Assembly: GCF_963676065.1 (NCBI RefSeq)
Contig: NZ_OY780933.1
Coordinates: forward strand, 3,614,501-3,678,500
Direction of reading: 5' to 3'
Origin: Maridesulfovibrio sp.
GTDB lineage: Bacteria > Desulfobacterota > Desulfovibrionia > Desulfovibrionales > Desulfovibrionaceae
Length of the DNA stretch: 64,000 bases
Shown here in pieces: positions 54,495-62,221 of the stretch; position 1 is the first letter of the stretch, and each line of letters opens with the position of its first letter. The notes below the pieces were generated by a model that saw only the letters and a program-made list of their open reading frames with translations, was not told the DNA's origin and did not search any database. The translations under genes were made by a program, and so were the position numbers.

Positions 54495-56237
54495 CTAAGC
54501 ACCTTCCGCTGCTCCAGCTGTGCCTTCATCTCCGCCGTAGACCTTTCTCATAATCAGATAGGTCTCGGCAATCATCCAAATTTCCAATATGAACACGATC
54601 AAACCGACCACGAAAAGCAGCCATTTTTCACCTGCATAAAACTTCTGGAGATTGAAAACCATTGCCCAACCGGTCATAGCAATCATGAAAACCATAGGGA
54701 TACCGGTGTAGATGGCTTTAACCTTCTTACGGGCGAGGTATACGGTAATTATCAACAGGGCCAAAGCAGCCAGCAACTGGTTAACGGTACCGAACAACGG
54801 CCAAAGAGCCAGCGCACCTTTCTTGAGTGCGCCGATGGAAAAACCGCCGTTAAAACAGAGTACAGCGGCAGAACCGACCGCGATCAGGGTTGCGGGAATA
54901 CCTCCGGACAATGAAGGCATCTTATAAGCCTGCGCCAGCTCACTTACTACGTAGCGCTGAATACGGGTAGCACTGTCGAGTGTGGTAGCCGCGAAACTAA
55001 CCAGAAAGACTCCCATTACGGCAAGGGCGATATTGGTGGGAATGCCGTAGCTGGCCATCAGGTTGGCAGAACCTTCAACAAACGCACCCAGCTTTGCGCC
55101 GAGTCCGGCAGCAGAAGCCCATGATGCGTAGTGGGTGGTGAAGGCCGCGGTCCCGGTCAGCAATTGACCGTCGGAAGTATGCAGCCCCATGCCCAATCCG
55201 GCACCGACAGAAACGATAACGAGGATGGACAAAGCCGCTTCCATAAGCATGGAACCGTAACCGATCATGCGTGAATCACGCTCTGTTTCGCACTGCTTGG
55301 CGGAAGTACCGGAACTTACCAGCGAATGAAAACCGGAAATTGCTCCGCAGGCTATGATTACAAAGAGAAAAGGCAGCATCGGCGGAGCGCCCTGAGGAGC
55401 CATATCAATAGCAGGAGCTACAAATGTCGGATGAGCCACAACGGCACCGATAACCAGCAGAATCAAAGCCACGAACAACTGGTGTCCGTTAATGTAATCA
55501 CGAGGTTGAAGCAGCGCGGTAACCGGGAGGATGGATGCGATAAATGCATAAATCAGCATGATCACGGTCCAGACGACAATGGGGTTCATGCCGGCAATAG
55601 CGGGCATTTTGAATGGAACGTAAACACCTACCACCACAAAAGCGTACATAGCGATCAACGCTATAATGGACCAGATAGTATGATCGGCGCCCTTCTTGTA
55701 CATAAGCCAGCCCAGACCGACAGCAATGGGGACCTCACTCCAGACCGGAATGACTGCTGCGGGGTACATATTAAAAAGGATAGCGATAACCAGCGCAAAA
55801 ACGGCTATGACGATCAACAACTCAAAAAAAATGATTATCAGGAACAGGGAACGCACCCGGTGGTTAAGCAACCCGGCAGCAAGATCCCCTACAGAACGGC
55901 CCTGATTACGGAGACTAACGACCAGAGAACCGAAGTCGTGTACTGCTCCCATAAAGATGGCACCGAAGAAGACCCAGAGAACAGCAGGAACCCAACCCCA
56001 GATAATAGCGATAGCAGGTCCGACAATGGGACCGAGCCCGGCAATGGAAGTAAAATGATGTCCGAAAAGAACTTCCTTTTTAGTAGGGACAAAGTCCTTA
56101 CCGTCCTCAAGCGCACAACTGGGACATACCAGTCCCTCATCAACCTGAAAAATCTTTTTTGCCAGAAATTTCCCGTACGTATGATAGGCTACGATGTAAC
56201 CCACAAAGCAAAGGCCGGCAATAACTAATGAATTCAC
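54495..56237 (-). CDS. cstA: CstA family peptide/pyruvate transporter (carbon starvation protein)
   Basis: A 580-aa polytopic membrane protein. GYHTYGKFLA-like YHTYGKFLAKKIF opens the protein; FVPTKKEVLFGHHFTSIAGLGPIVGPAIA is the CstA signature. FHSLVSSGTSAKQ and FAATTLDSATRIQRYVVSEL follow, with the C-terminal FGTVNQLLAALALL block. The family takes up peptides or pyruvate during carbon limitation. AGGTG lies before the ATG and the leader contains a GCGGAAAG/CTTTCCGC hairpin (56269-56293). Confidence 0.95.
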   Translation of the reverse strand: MNSLVIAGLCFVGYIVAYHTYGKFLAKKIFQVDEGLVCPSCALEDGKDFVPTKKEVLFGHHFTSIAGLGPIVGPAIAIIWGWVPAVLWVFFGAIFMGAVHDFGSLVVSLRNQGRSVGDLAAGLLNHRVRSLFLIIIFFELLIVIAVFALVIAILFNMYPAAVIPVWSEVPIAVGLGWLMYKKGADHTIWSIIALIAMYAFVVVGVYVPFKMPAIAGMNPIVVWTVIMLIYAFIASILPVTALLQPRDYINGHQLFVALILLVIGAVVAHPTFVAPAIDMAPQGAPPMLPFLFVIIACGAISGFHSLVSSGTSAKQCETERDSRMIGYGSMLMEAALSILVIVSVGAGLGMGLHTSDGQLLTGTAAFTTHYASWASAAGLGAKLGAFVEGSANLMASYGIPTNIALAVMGVFLVSFAATTLDSATRIQRYVVSELAQAYKMPSLSGGIPATLIAVGSAAVLCFNGGFSIGALKKGALALWPLFGTVNQLLAALALLIITVYLARKKVKAIYTGIPMVFMIAMTGWAMVFNLQKFYAGEKWLLFVVGLIVFILEIWMIAETYLIMRKVYGGDEGTAGAAEGA

Positions 56238-56623
56238 CTAACACCTCCAATAAGAAAAACCAACATAGGCGGAAAGCCACACAAACTTTCCGCAACCACA
56301 CATTTATATAAACGACCACTGCGCTAAAACCCGTACCGGATTCAACCCGCCCGTTGCTGCAAGACAACATATAAATATTGAAACCGGCCCCCTCGGCACG
56401 ACAGTGGGCGCTCATACTTATTTAGAGTTCTTCTCAATAAGTCATTTTAGTGAAAATTACCAGCTGCTCTTTAAAAACATCACAACATCAAACGTTTTCA
56501 ATTTCTGGATTCATAAAAAAACGCATAAGTGCGCCCGATTCGCCTGCAACAAAACAACCGAAAATAATTTATGCGCAAATTATTAGGTTACAATTTAATT
56601 ACAAAAACCATTCAGCAGGCACT
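56238..56623. other. Intergenic region upstream of cstA
   Basis: No gene is seen. Apart from the cstA leader hairpin (56269-56293) it holds a palindrome AATAATTT/AAATTATT at 56563-56584 centred on ATGCGC, which could be a regulator site. It ends at the first base of the 89-bp repeat at 56624. Confidence 0.5.
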
Positions 56624-56712
56624 TAAGTCCCCTCAACCACATCCACTTTTGCAAATGAAGGTTCATGCAGCGGGATAAGTATATCTGCCATATCTCGTAC
56701 TTTGAGCATAAT
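56624..56712. repeat. Left 89-bp direct repeat (copy of hydrolase gene 3' end)
   Basis: Identical base for base to 58091-58179, which encodes the last 29 codons of the MBL-fold hydrolase. In this copy the frame still ends in a stop (TAA instead of TAG) but has no gene body, so it is a gene remnant. The two copies bracket the toxin-like gene in the same orientation. Confidence 0.95.
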
Positions 56713-56781
56713 GAAGTATAAGAACATCAGCTAAAGAACATGAACTCTTCGAGTGCTTGGCTACAGTTAGTGTCGTACTGA

Positions 56782-56811
56782 TTGACAATATAAAATACTA
56801 TCAGATATAAT
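56782..56811 (+). promoter_or_regulatory. Near-consensus sigma-70 promoter of the toxin-like gene
   Basis: TTGACA at 56782-56787 and TATAAT at 56806-56811 with an 18-nt spacer; both boxes match the consensus exactly. The start would be near 56818, giving a short leader with AAAGGAG ahead of ATG 56854. Confidence 0.75.
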
Positions 56812-56853
56812 AAGGATAACTAAGCACATATTTTATAGCTAAAAGGAGATTAA

Positions 56854-58017
56854 ATGATGAAATTATCACAAGCAATTAACGGTAATGTTGTCGCTCTGGC
56901 ACAATCTCAAAAAACCTATAAACAAAATGTTGTCGCCGTAAATATGGTTATCAGCAGTATTCTGCAATCAAAACTTCCAGCTCTCAATCAGTATCCGGCA
57001 GATTGGAAAGCTTTTACCGATTCATATAAAGAAGCCTGCTGTTACGCTCTTGACTGGACAAATAGTGTACTGGCAAGACTACTCTGCATTCCTGACGAAA
57101 CACTGAGCTATAATGATATTATTACCATGCTGCTAAATGATGCAAACACTCAGGCAAATAATCTTGTCAAAAATCCCCAAGATAATACTGCCCTTAAAAT
57201 GCTGAATAACGATCTCAAAGGAATCCAGGCCCAACTCAAGATCGTGACCACTTTTATTTCACAAGCAGTCAAAAAAGTTAAAACTTTTGGAGATAATATA
57301 CCTCAAATGGCAAGTAAACTTCAAACCATTGCAGACAAGGCAACCGCAGATGAAAAAGTAGACCAAAAAAAGATTGATGATCTAAAAAAAGAGATTGATA
57401 ATCTCAATTCAGATATTGATTCGCTTTCAGCATCAATTGTGGCCTTGGGAATAGCAGACGCTGCCGCAATTACACTAGGTACAATTGCCACAATAGCAGC
57501 CTTCCCGGAAGGTGCTTTGGCTTGGTTATTTTGCGGACCTGCTGTTGCAGCTGCAACCGTATACATTGCATTGGATGCAACAAAGATAAAAGAAGACAAG
57601 GCAAATATCGAGTCTAAGGGAAAACAGATGGATCAGGTGACAGCTGACGTAGCTACACTTCATATTATCGCACAAAACTTTAATAGACTGGCAACCTCGA
57701 CAACAGCCATTGAGGATAATCTCAAGGCTATCCTTAAAGAATGGCAACAGCTTGAAGATGATGTGACAGCGGCAGTAAATGATATCTCAGAAGCTGTCAC
57801 TGAAGTTAAGAAGGTAGATTTTGGGGAGGTCCAAAAAGACATAAATGACGCAATTAAAGAATGGAAGGAAGCGTGCACACAGGCCGGGGCACTTCGCATT
57901 GAGGTAAAAGCAAATGATGCACCGCTAAAGATTGGTATGTCACAAGAAGAGGTTAAAGACGCACTTGCAAAAGGAAAATCAATTGATATTATAGAATATT
58001 TTAACAAAGTAGCCTAA
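56854..58017 (+). CDS. Predicted alpha-helical pore-forming toxin (HBL/ClyA/Cry6-like)
   Basis: A 387-aa, almost wholly helical protein. Residues 1-190 and 242-345 are long amphipathic helices with coiled-coil character (DQKKIDDLKKEIDNLNSDID; IKEDKANIESKGKQMDQVTA). Between them, 194-241 is one strongly hydrophobic hairpin (SIVALGIADAAAITLGTIAT, then a turn at FPEG, then ALAWLFCGPAVAAATVYIAL). ILKEWQQLEDDV near 293 resembles the conserved Trp segment of the Bacillus HBL/Nhe family. This long-helix plus membrane-hairpin plan is that of HBL, Nhe, Cry6A and ClyA toxins. There is no signal peptide, as in ClyA. A phage or structural coiled-coil protein is the main alternative. Confidence 0.65.
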   Translation: MMKLSQAINGNVVALAQSQKTYKQNVVAVNMVISSILQSKLPALNQYPADWKAFTDSYKEACCYALDWTNSVLARLLCIPDETLSYNDIITMLLNDANTQANNLVKNPQDNTALKMLNNDLKGIQAQLKIVTTFISQAVKKVKTFGDNIPQMASKLQTIADKATADEKVDQKKIDDLKKEIDNLNSDIDSLSASIVALGIADAAAITLGTIATIAAFPEGALAWLFCGPAVAAATVYIALDATKIKEDKANIESKGKQMDQVTADVATLHIIAQNFNRLATSTTAIEDNLKAILKEWQQLEDDVTAAVNDISEAVTEVKKVDFGEVQKDINDAIKEWKEACTQAGALRIEVKANDAPLKIGMSQEEVKDALAKGKSIDIIEYFNKVA

Positions 58018-58028
58018 ATAATTCTTAA

Positions 58029-58067
58029 TAGTATCCCTCTTCTCTCGATTTGAGAAGAGGGATACTA
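58029..58067. terminator. Perfect 16-bp hairpin behind the toxin-like gene
   Basis: TAGTATCCCTCTTCTC pairs with GAGAAGAGGGATACTA around a 7-nt loop. Neither strand has a T run after it, so it is not a standard Rho-independent terminator. It ends 24 bp before the right repeat. Confidence 0.75.
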
Positions 58068-58089
58068 CAAAACATTCATCCCAAACTTA

Positions 58090-58842
58090 CTAAGTCCCCT
58101 CAACCACATCCACTTTTGCAAATGAAGGTTCATGCAGCGGGATAAGTATATCTGCCATATCTCGTACTTTGAGCATAATATTGTACGCATCATAAGTATT
58201 GACTGAAGTACCCGGAGGAATCACTTCCATTTCCATACCCCGAACTTCCGGCGGAGGATTGAAGTTTTCCATAATTACGCAGAACCCGGTGATAGCAGCA
58301 AGACCGCCCTCTGTATCTACTAATATGGTCATGCCCCCCGGCGTGTGGGCCGGGGTATGCATCATCCTTATGCCGGGAACCACTTCATAGTCTCCGTCGA
58401 GTGCGACAACCTGCCCCGCATCCTCCACATCCTCAACGTAATCTTCCAGATAGCGGAAATCGAGCGGATGGGGATCATGCACGTGGTTCAACTCTTCACG
58501 ATGAACATAAAATTTCGCATTGCTGCATTTGTAATCATTTTCGCAATGGTCGTTATGCAGATGGGTATGGATTACAATGTCGATGTCTTCAGGCTTCAGT
58601 CCGTATTTCGCCAGCCCATCCTCAAATGTATAAATCTTACCACCTAAGTCAGCCTCGCGATCTTCTGAAATAATCGGCTGCATTTCACCGGTATCAACGA
58701 GAATCTTCTTATCTCCGCCTTCCAGATACCAGCTGTATATCGGAATGATATAAGGCTGACCGTAATCATGCTGGTAAGTCATCATACCTTTATCGAATCG
58801 CTTGGTCCCCATAACAATGGGATGAATTTTATACTTAGTCAT
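58090..58842 (-). CDS. MBL-fold metallo-hydrolase (N-acyl-homoserine-lactonase-like)
   Basis: A 250-aa metallo-beta-lactamase-fold protein. DIVIHTHLHNDHCEN is the HxHxDH zinc motif, MMHTPAHTPGGM carries the next His, and IPLHEPSF the last His. The family's bridging Asp, expected in the segment ITGFCVIMENF, appears replaced, so its metal site or activity may differ from AHL lactonases. ATG 58842 has AGGAG 6 nt upstream and is preferred to 58866. Its last 29 codons are duplicated at 56624-56712. The true substrate is unknown. Confidence 0.85.
   Translation of the reverse strand: MTKYKIHPIVMGTKRFDKGMMTYQHDYGQPYIIPIYSWYLEGGDKKILVDTGEMQPIISEDREADLGGKIYTFEDGLAKYGLKPEDIDIVIHTHLHNDHCENDYKCSNAKFYVHREELNHVHDPHPLDFRYLEDYVEDVEDAGQVVALDGDYEVVPGIRMMHTPAHTPGGMTILVDTEGGLAAITGFCVIMENFNPPPEVRGMEMEVIPPGTSVNTYDAYNIMLKVRDMADILIPLHEPSFAKVDVVEGT
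58091..58179. repeat. Right 89-bp direct repeat
   Basis: Identical to 56624-56712. Here it is the functional 3' end of the MBL-hydrolase gene. Sequence on the outer sides of the two copies differs at once. Confidence 0.95.
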
Positions 58843-59276
58843 TTTTTCTCCTATATAAAAAGCCATCAGCTACACTTTTTTTAACCACCACAACCTTACG
58901 TTACTTCACCGGCAATTGTAAATTTTTTCCCATGGAGTCAGCAATCATGACGTGTGAAAAGAAGTACAACGAGCTCACGATCTCCTTTCCCTAAAATTAA
59001 AATTGATTCTAAGTGATTTATTATCATTTACGAGATTAGTTTTTAAAATATTAATTTAATTATATAAAATAAAAAGATTGTGATTTTAATCACAAAGAAT
59101 AGGTGTACTTGAAGTGTTTTTAGGGTTCTTTAATGTGAAAAAAAGTTATTTTTTTCTTTATTTCAAAAAAGTTTGTTTCTTTTTTCACATTTCAATAAAA
59201 AATGCTAAGTTGAACAATCAACAGGGAATCACACACAACTTTTAAAACCCAATAAGATGAAAGTGAGGAAGACGCT
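58843..59276. other. A/T-rich regulatory region ahead of the DUF169-TauE genes
   Basis: No gene is seen. It contains the 18-bp operator at 59078-59095 and a long imperfect inverted repeat with outer arms AATGTGAAAAAA/TTTTTTCACATT (59132-59192). GAAAGTGAGGAAG lies ahead of the DUF169 start codon. The left part is the promoter region of the MBL-hydrolase gene. Confidence 0.5.
59078..59095. promoter_or_regulatory. CRP/HcpR-type operator
   Basis: TTGTGA-TTTTAA-TCACAA, with perfect 6-bp arms, matches the TTGTGA-N6-TCACAA consensus of CRP-family regulators including HcpR, described for Desulfovibrio energy-metabolism and nitrosative-stress genes. It lies about 180 bp upstream of the DUF169 gene. 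Confidence 0.7.
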
Positions 59277-60050
59277 ATGACTTACAAAGAAATGCAGGAA
59301 CTGCTGATGCGGGAAATGAGACTCTACCATTATCCAGTAGCTGTTAAATATTTTTTCGACCAGGCGGCAGTTGATGATTTCAAGGAAAAAGCAGAATTCC
59401 ACGTTCCCATTAAGCCCATGACTTTCTGCCAGTGGGAAATCGCTGCACGCATGAAAGGACAGACTGTATACTCTGACGTTTCCGGCCTCGGATGCGGCAA
59501 TGCGAAATATGCATTCGCATGGAAAGAACTGGACGAAGGCGAAATCAAAGGCCATGCGAAATACGTTAAAGACCTTGATCAGGCCAAAAAATTTGTACTC
59601 AGCAAACCCCGCATGCCCGAAGGACTGATCGGCATCGCAGTTGCTCCCCTCGGTTCCATTGATGGAATCTTCGAGCCGGATGTTGTTCATTTCTATGTAG
59701 ATAACATGCAGGCTTACCACCTTGCTGTTGACTATGCTGCTGCCACCGACACACACCCCCTGCGCCCCAATGTAACCATGAACTCTTCTGCCTGTGCGGG
59801 TTGCGTATATACTTACAACGAGCAGGAATTCAACATGGTTCCGGCCTGCTCCGGCAGCTACAACGCCGGTAAAACCGAACGCGGCGAAATCAACGTTATG
59901 ATCCCCGGCAAGAAATTCAAGTCTGTAGTTGAAAGACTCTGTGACCGCATTGAATTGGCAAGCTCCTCCATCACCAAGCCCGGTGACGGCTTCCCCGGTC
60001 AGGATGTCTGCAAAAACTGTCCGCTGATCATTTTCAAAAAAGAAAACTAA
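59277..60050 (+). CDS. DUF169 family protein
   Basis: A 257-aa cytoplasmic protein of the DUF169 family, whose function is not established. Visible features are LYHYPVAVKYFFD near the N-terminus, KPMTFCQWEIAARMKGQTVY, GCGNAKYAF and conserved cysteine pairs in NSSACAGCVYTYN, VPACSGSYNAGKTERGE and DVCKNCPLIIF, which could bind a metal or cluster. In Desulfovibrionaceae such genes often sit near sulfur metabolism genes. It lies downstream of a CRP/HcpR-type operator and upstream of TauE. Confidence 0.88.
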   Translation: MTYKEMQELLMREMRLYHYPVAVKYFFDQAAVDDFKEKAEFHVPIKPMTFCQWEIAARMKGQTVYSDVSGLGCGNAKYAFAWKELDEGEIKGHAKYVKDLDQAKKFVLSKPRMPEGLIGIAVAPLGSIDGIFEPDVVHFYVDNMQAYHLAVDYAAATDTHPLRPNVTMNSSACAGCVYTYNEQEFNMVPACSGSYNAGKTERGEINVMIPGKKFKSVVERLCDRIELASSSITKPGDGFPGQDVCKNCPLIIFKKEN

Positions 60051-60062
60051 GCAAGAACAAAT

Positions 60063-60094
60063 CCGGCTCCGAACACCATATTGTCCGGAGCCGG
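60063..60094 (+). other. Intercistronic hairpin between DUF169 and TauE genes
   Basis: CCGGCTCCG and CGGAGCCGG form a perfect 9-bp stem without a T run. It may protect the upstream message or reduce transcription into tauE; it is not a standard terminator. Confidence 0.5.
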
Positions 60095-60215
60095 TATAAA
60101 TAACAATAAAGGTAGACGCTGTTTATATCTTCTGAAAGGGCCCGGTTGCTGCAACATCCGGTAGGAAGCAGAAGATGTACACAGCAAAAACAACTTTCGC
60201 TCAAGGAGACAAACA

Positions 60216-61376
60216 ATGTTTAAATCACGGAAGAGCCTACTGATTCTGGCGGTAGCGCTGCTGGCGGTAGCTGCCTACATTCAGCCGGCATTCGCAGACC
60301 GTCTTGCCGACGCCATCAATGCCACCCCTAAAGGTGCAGAAGCCGGCCAGATCCACACAGAACTCGCTCCCGGCTTCCTCGGAATTCCCGGCGGACCCAG
60401 CGTTAACCTCATAATCGGCTTTGTATGGGCCATCTGGGTTGGTTGGATTTTCTCTACTGTCGGCGCATTCGGCGGCATCATGGCCGGTGTTGGTCACATC
60501 ACCATTTACGGTTTCGGTAACTATGCTTCCAGCTTCAAAAAGACCTCCCCGGTTATGAACAAGCTGGTAACCGACTCCATCCGTGTGTCCAACCAGTGGC
60601 TGGTAGGTACTTCCGCGGCTATGTCCTCTTTCAACTACTACAAAATGGGCCGCCTCGTTCTGCCGCTGGGTCTTTCCCTCGCCGCAGGTTCAATCGCCGG
60701 TTCCTATCTCGTTCCCTGGCTTACAGCAGGTAAAATCTCCCTGAAATCATACATCGGTTTCTTCGGTCTTTTTGTCCTCGCTCTTGGTTGCTACCTGTTC
60801 TATGAAACCACTCCTAAAGGACAGGCCGGCAAGAAAGAAGCTAAAGAAGCTGCTAAAGCTTTTGAAGCTTCCATCAAAACCGAAAAAGAAGGCGGAAAGG
60901 TTGATACCGCAGCGAACGGTGTTAAGGTTATCAGCTTCTCCCCGACCAAGTGCATATTCACCTTCTACGGTGTTGAGTTCTCCTTCAACCCCCTCATCCC
61001 GGTTGTCGGCGGTTTCATCATCGCAGCACTTGCTTCCTTCCTCGGCGTAGGTGGCGGTTTCCTCCTCGTCCCCTTCCTGACCAGTGTTGCCGGTCTGCCC
61101 ATGTATCTGGTTGCAGGTACTTCCGCACTGGCTGTACTCGTAGGTATGACCACCTCCGTCTTCACCTACATGGTTGTTAAAGATACCCCTGTATTCTGGC
61201 CGCTCATCGGTGTTGAACTGCTCGGTATCCTCGTGGGTTCCTTTATCGGCCCCCGTACTTCCAAGTACATCCCGGATGTATGGCTCAAACGCCTCTTCGT
61301 AGTACTGGCTCTGTACGTAGGTATCCGCTACTCCTCCAAAGGATTCCTCGGATACAGCCTGCTGCCTCCGTTCTAA
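60216..61376 (+). CDS. TauE/SafE family sulfite/sulfonate exporter
   Basis: A 386-aa membrane protein with a cleavable-looking N-terminus (LLILAVALLAVAAYIQPAFA) and two hydrophobic halves joined by a charged loop (residues about 205-235, rich in Lys/Glu). GAFGGIMAGVGHI in the first half and ASFLGVGGGFLLVPFLTSVAGLPMYLVAGTSAL in the second are the TauE/SafE repeats. The family moves sulfite, sulfoacetate or related anions. CAAGGAG precedes the ATG. Its place beside DUF169 and a PhnD-type sensor suggests regulated anion export. Confidence 0.9.
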   Translation: MFKSRKSLLILAVALLAVAAYIQPAFADRLADAINATPKGAEAGQIHTELAPGFLGIPGGPSVNLIIGFVWAIWVGWIFSTVGAFGGIMAGVGHITIYGFGNYASSFKKTSPVMNKLVTDSIRVSNQWLVGTSAAMSSFNYYKMGRLVLPLGLSLAAGSIAGSYLVPWLTAGKISLKSYIGFFGLFVLALGCYLFYETTPKGQAGKKEAKEAAKAFEASIKTEKEGGKVDTAANGVKVISFSPTKCIFTFYGVEFSFNPLIPVVGGFIIAALASFLGVGGGFLLVPFLTSVAGLPMYLVAGTSALAVLVGMTTSVFTYMVVKDTPVFWPLIGVELLGILVGSFIGPRTSKYIPDVWLKRLFVVLALYVGIRYSSKGFLGYSLLPPF

Positions 61377-61387
61377 AAAAGTTATGA

Positions 61388-61440
61388 ATCCGGCGGCTGG
61401 GGAAGATAAAATTTGTCTTCCCCAGCCCCATCCTTTAACG
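61388..61440. repeat. Degenerate dispersed element with hairpin behind TauE
   Basis: TCCGGCGGCTGGGGAAG followed by a stem CTGGGGAAGA/TCTTCCCCAG (61397-61425) and GCCCCATCC. It resembles the elements at 15337 and 39583, but the CAAAAACTTTTAATA end is lost. Confidence 0.5.
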
Positions 61441-61542
61441 AATTTCAGCAACGGCTTCACCGGCATGTAAAGCAAAGCTTAGCGCCGGTTTTTATGGATG
61501 AAAGTCCATTCAGCCAAATGGGGCTTTGCCCCGGAGACATTT

Positions 61543-62169
61543 ATGTTCGAGTCAATATATCCTCTGATAGATTCACTGCTTATAGCACCTTACCGCATTG
61601 GCCTGCCCTCCATTGCGGCTTTTTGGTTCGGTACCGCGGTCATGGCCTTGTGGTGTACTGTTGCAGGTGAACTCAGCATGAGTCTCATTTATATCTGGAA
61701 CCGCGAATATTATACAGATTTGAACCGCAAAATGACCCGCATGCACAATATTTCCGTGGAAGCGGTACGTCATAAAGAAAAATCAACCTTCAAATCAGCC
61801 AATAAATGGGCAAATGAATATTTCGGAAAAGTATTCTTTTCCCATGCCGCACTTTTCGCGGTATCACTTTGGCCCGTTCCTTTTGCTATGGGTTGGCTGC
61901 AATCGCGTTTTTCCGGAATAGACCTCTACGCAATCCCTCATACAGAAATTTCGCTCGGCTACGCTTTTGTTTTTATTTTATCATATATTATTGTACGCTA
62001 TGGCTTCTCCAAGGTAAGATCGTACATACCTGTCCTGAAAAAAATTGACCAACTGAGAGCAGAAGACGCGGAAAAAGCTGGAAAGATGACTTCGTGGAAC
62101 GAACTTGCTCAAGGGTGTGAAGCCGAAGAGGCTGATACCGCCGGGAACGGACTTGAGAGCAAGGCCTAG
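61543..62169 (+). CDS. Small membrane protein of unknown function
   Basis: A 208-aa protein with about four hydrophobic segments (PSIAAFWFGTAVMALWCTVA; AALFAVSLWPVPFAMGWL; LGYAFVFILSYIIVRYG). A cytoplasmic stretch after the first (NREYYTDLNRKMTRMHNISVEAVRHKEKSTFKSANKWAN) is highly charged, and the acidic C-terminus (QLRAEDAEKAGK) is soluble. I do not recognise the family. ATG 61543 has GGAG 6 nt upstream and is preferred over 61498. It lies between TauE and PhnD genes on one strand and probably belongs to the same system. Confidence 0.7.
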   Translation: MFESIYPLIDSLLIAPYRIGLPSIAAFWFGTAVMALWCTVAGELSMSLIYIWNREYYTDLNRKMTRMHNISVEAVRHKEKSTFKSANKWANEYFGKVFFSHAALFAVSLWPVPFAMGWLQSRFSGIDLYAIPHTEISLGYAFVFILSYIIVRYGFSKVRSYIPVLKKIDQLRAEDAEKAGKMTSWNELAQGCEAEEADTAGNGLESKA

Positions 62170-62184
62170 CACCGAACGAAGAAA

Positions 62185-62217
62185 TCTCCGCAGTGATATT
62201 CCCCGTCTCTGCGGAGA
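62185..62217 (+). promoter_or_regulatory. Hairpin that can hide the PhnD ribosome site
   Basis: TCTCCGCAG pairs perfectly with CTGCGGAGA, and the GGAGA of the second arm is the Shine-Dalgarno of the gene starting at 62222. Folding would block initiation. Confidence 0.6.
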
Positions 62218-62221
62218 ATTC

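Larger units (their letters stand above)
56622..58179. mobile_element. Putative single-gene insertion bounded by 89-bp direct repeats
   Basis: About 1.38 kb of A/T-rich DNA (56713-58090) lies between two identical 89-bp repeats. It carries one gene, its promoter and a long hairpin, and separates the MBL-hydrolase gene from cstA. The right repeat completes the hydrolase gene, so insertion left a working 3' end, as integrases that target gene ends do. No integrase or transposase is present, so homologous recombination or excision of a larger element is also possible. Confidence 0.6.

Noticed and set aside
55326..56228. 300-codon plus-strand frame inside cstA
   Set aside because: The product is an implausibly polar, His/Asn/Gln-rich mirror of a membrane protein; cstA on the minus strand is certain.
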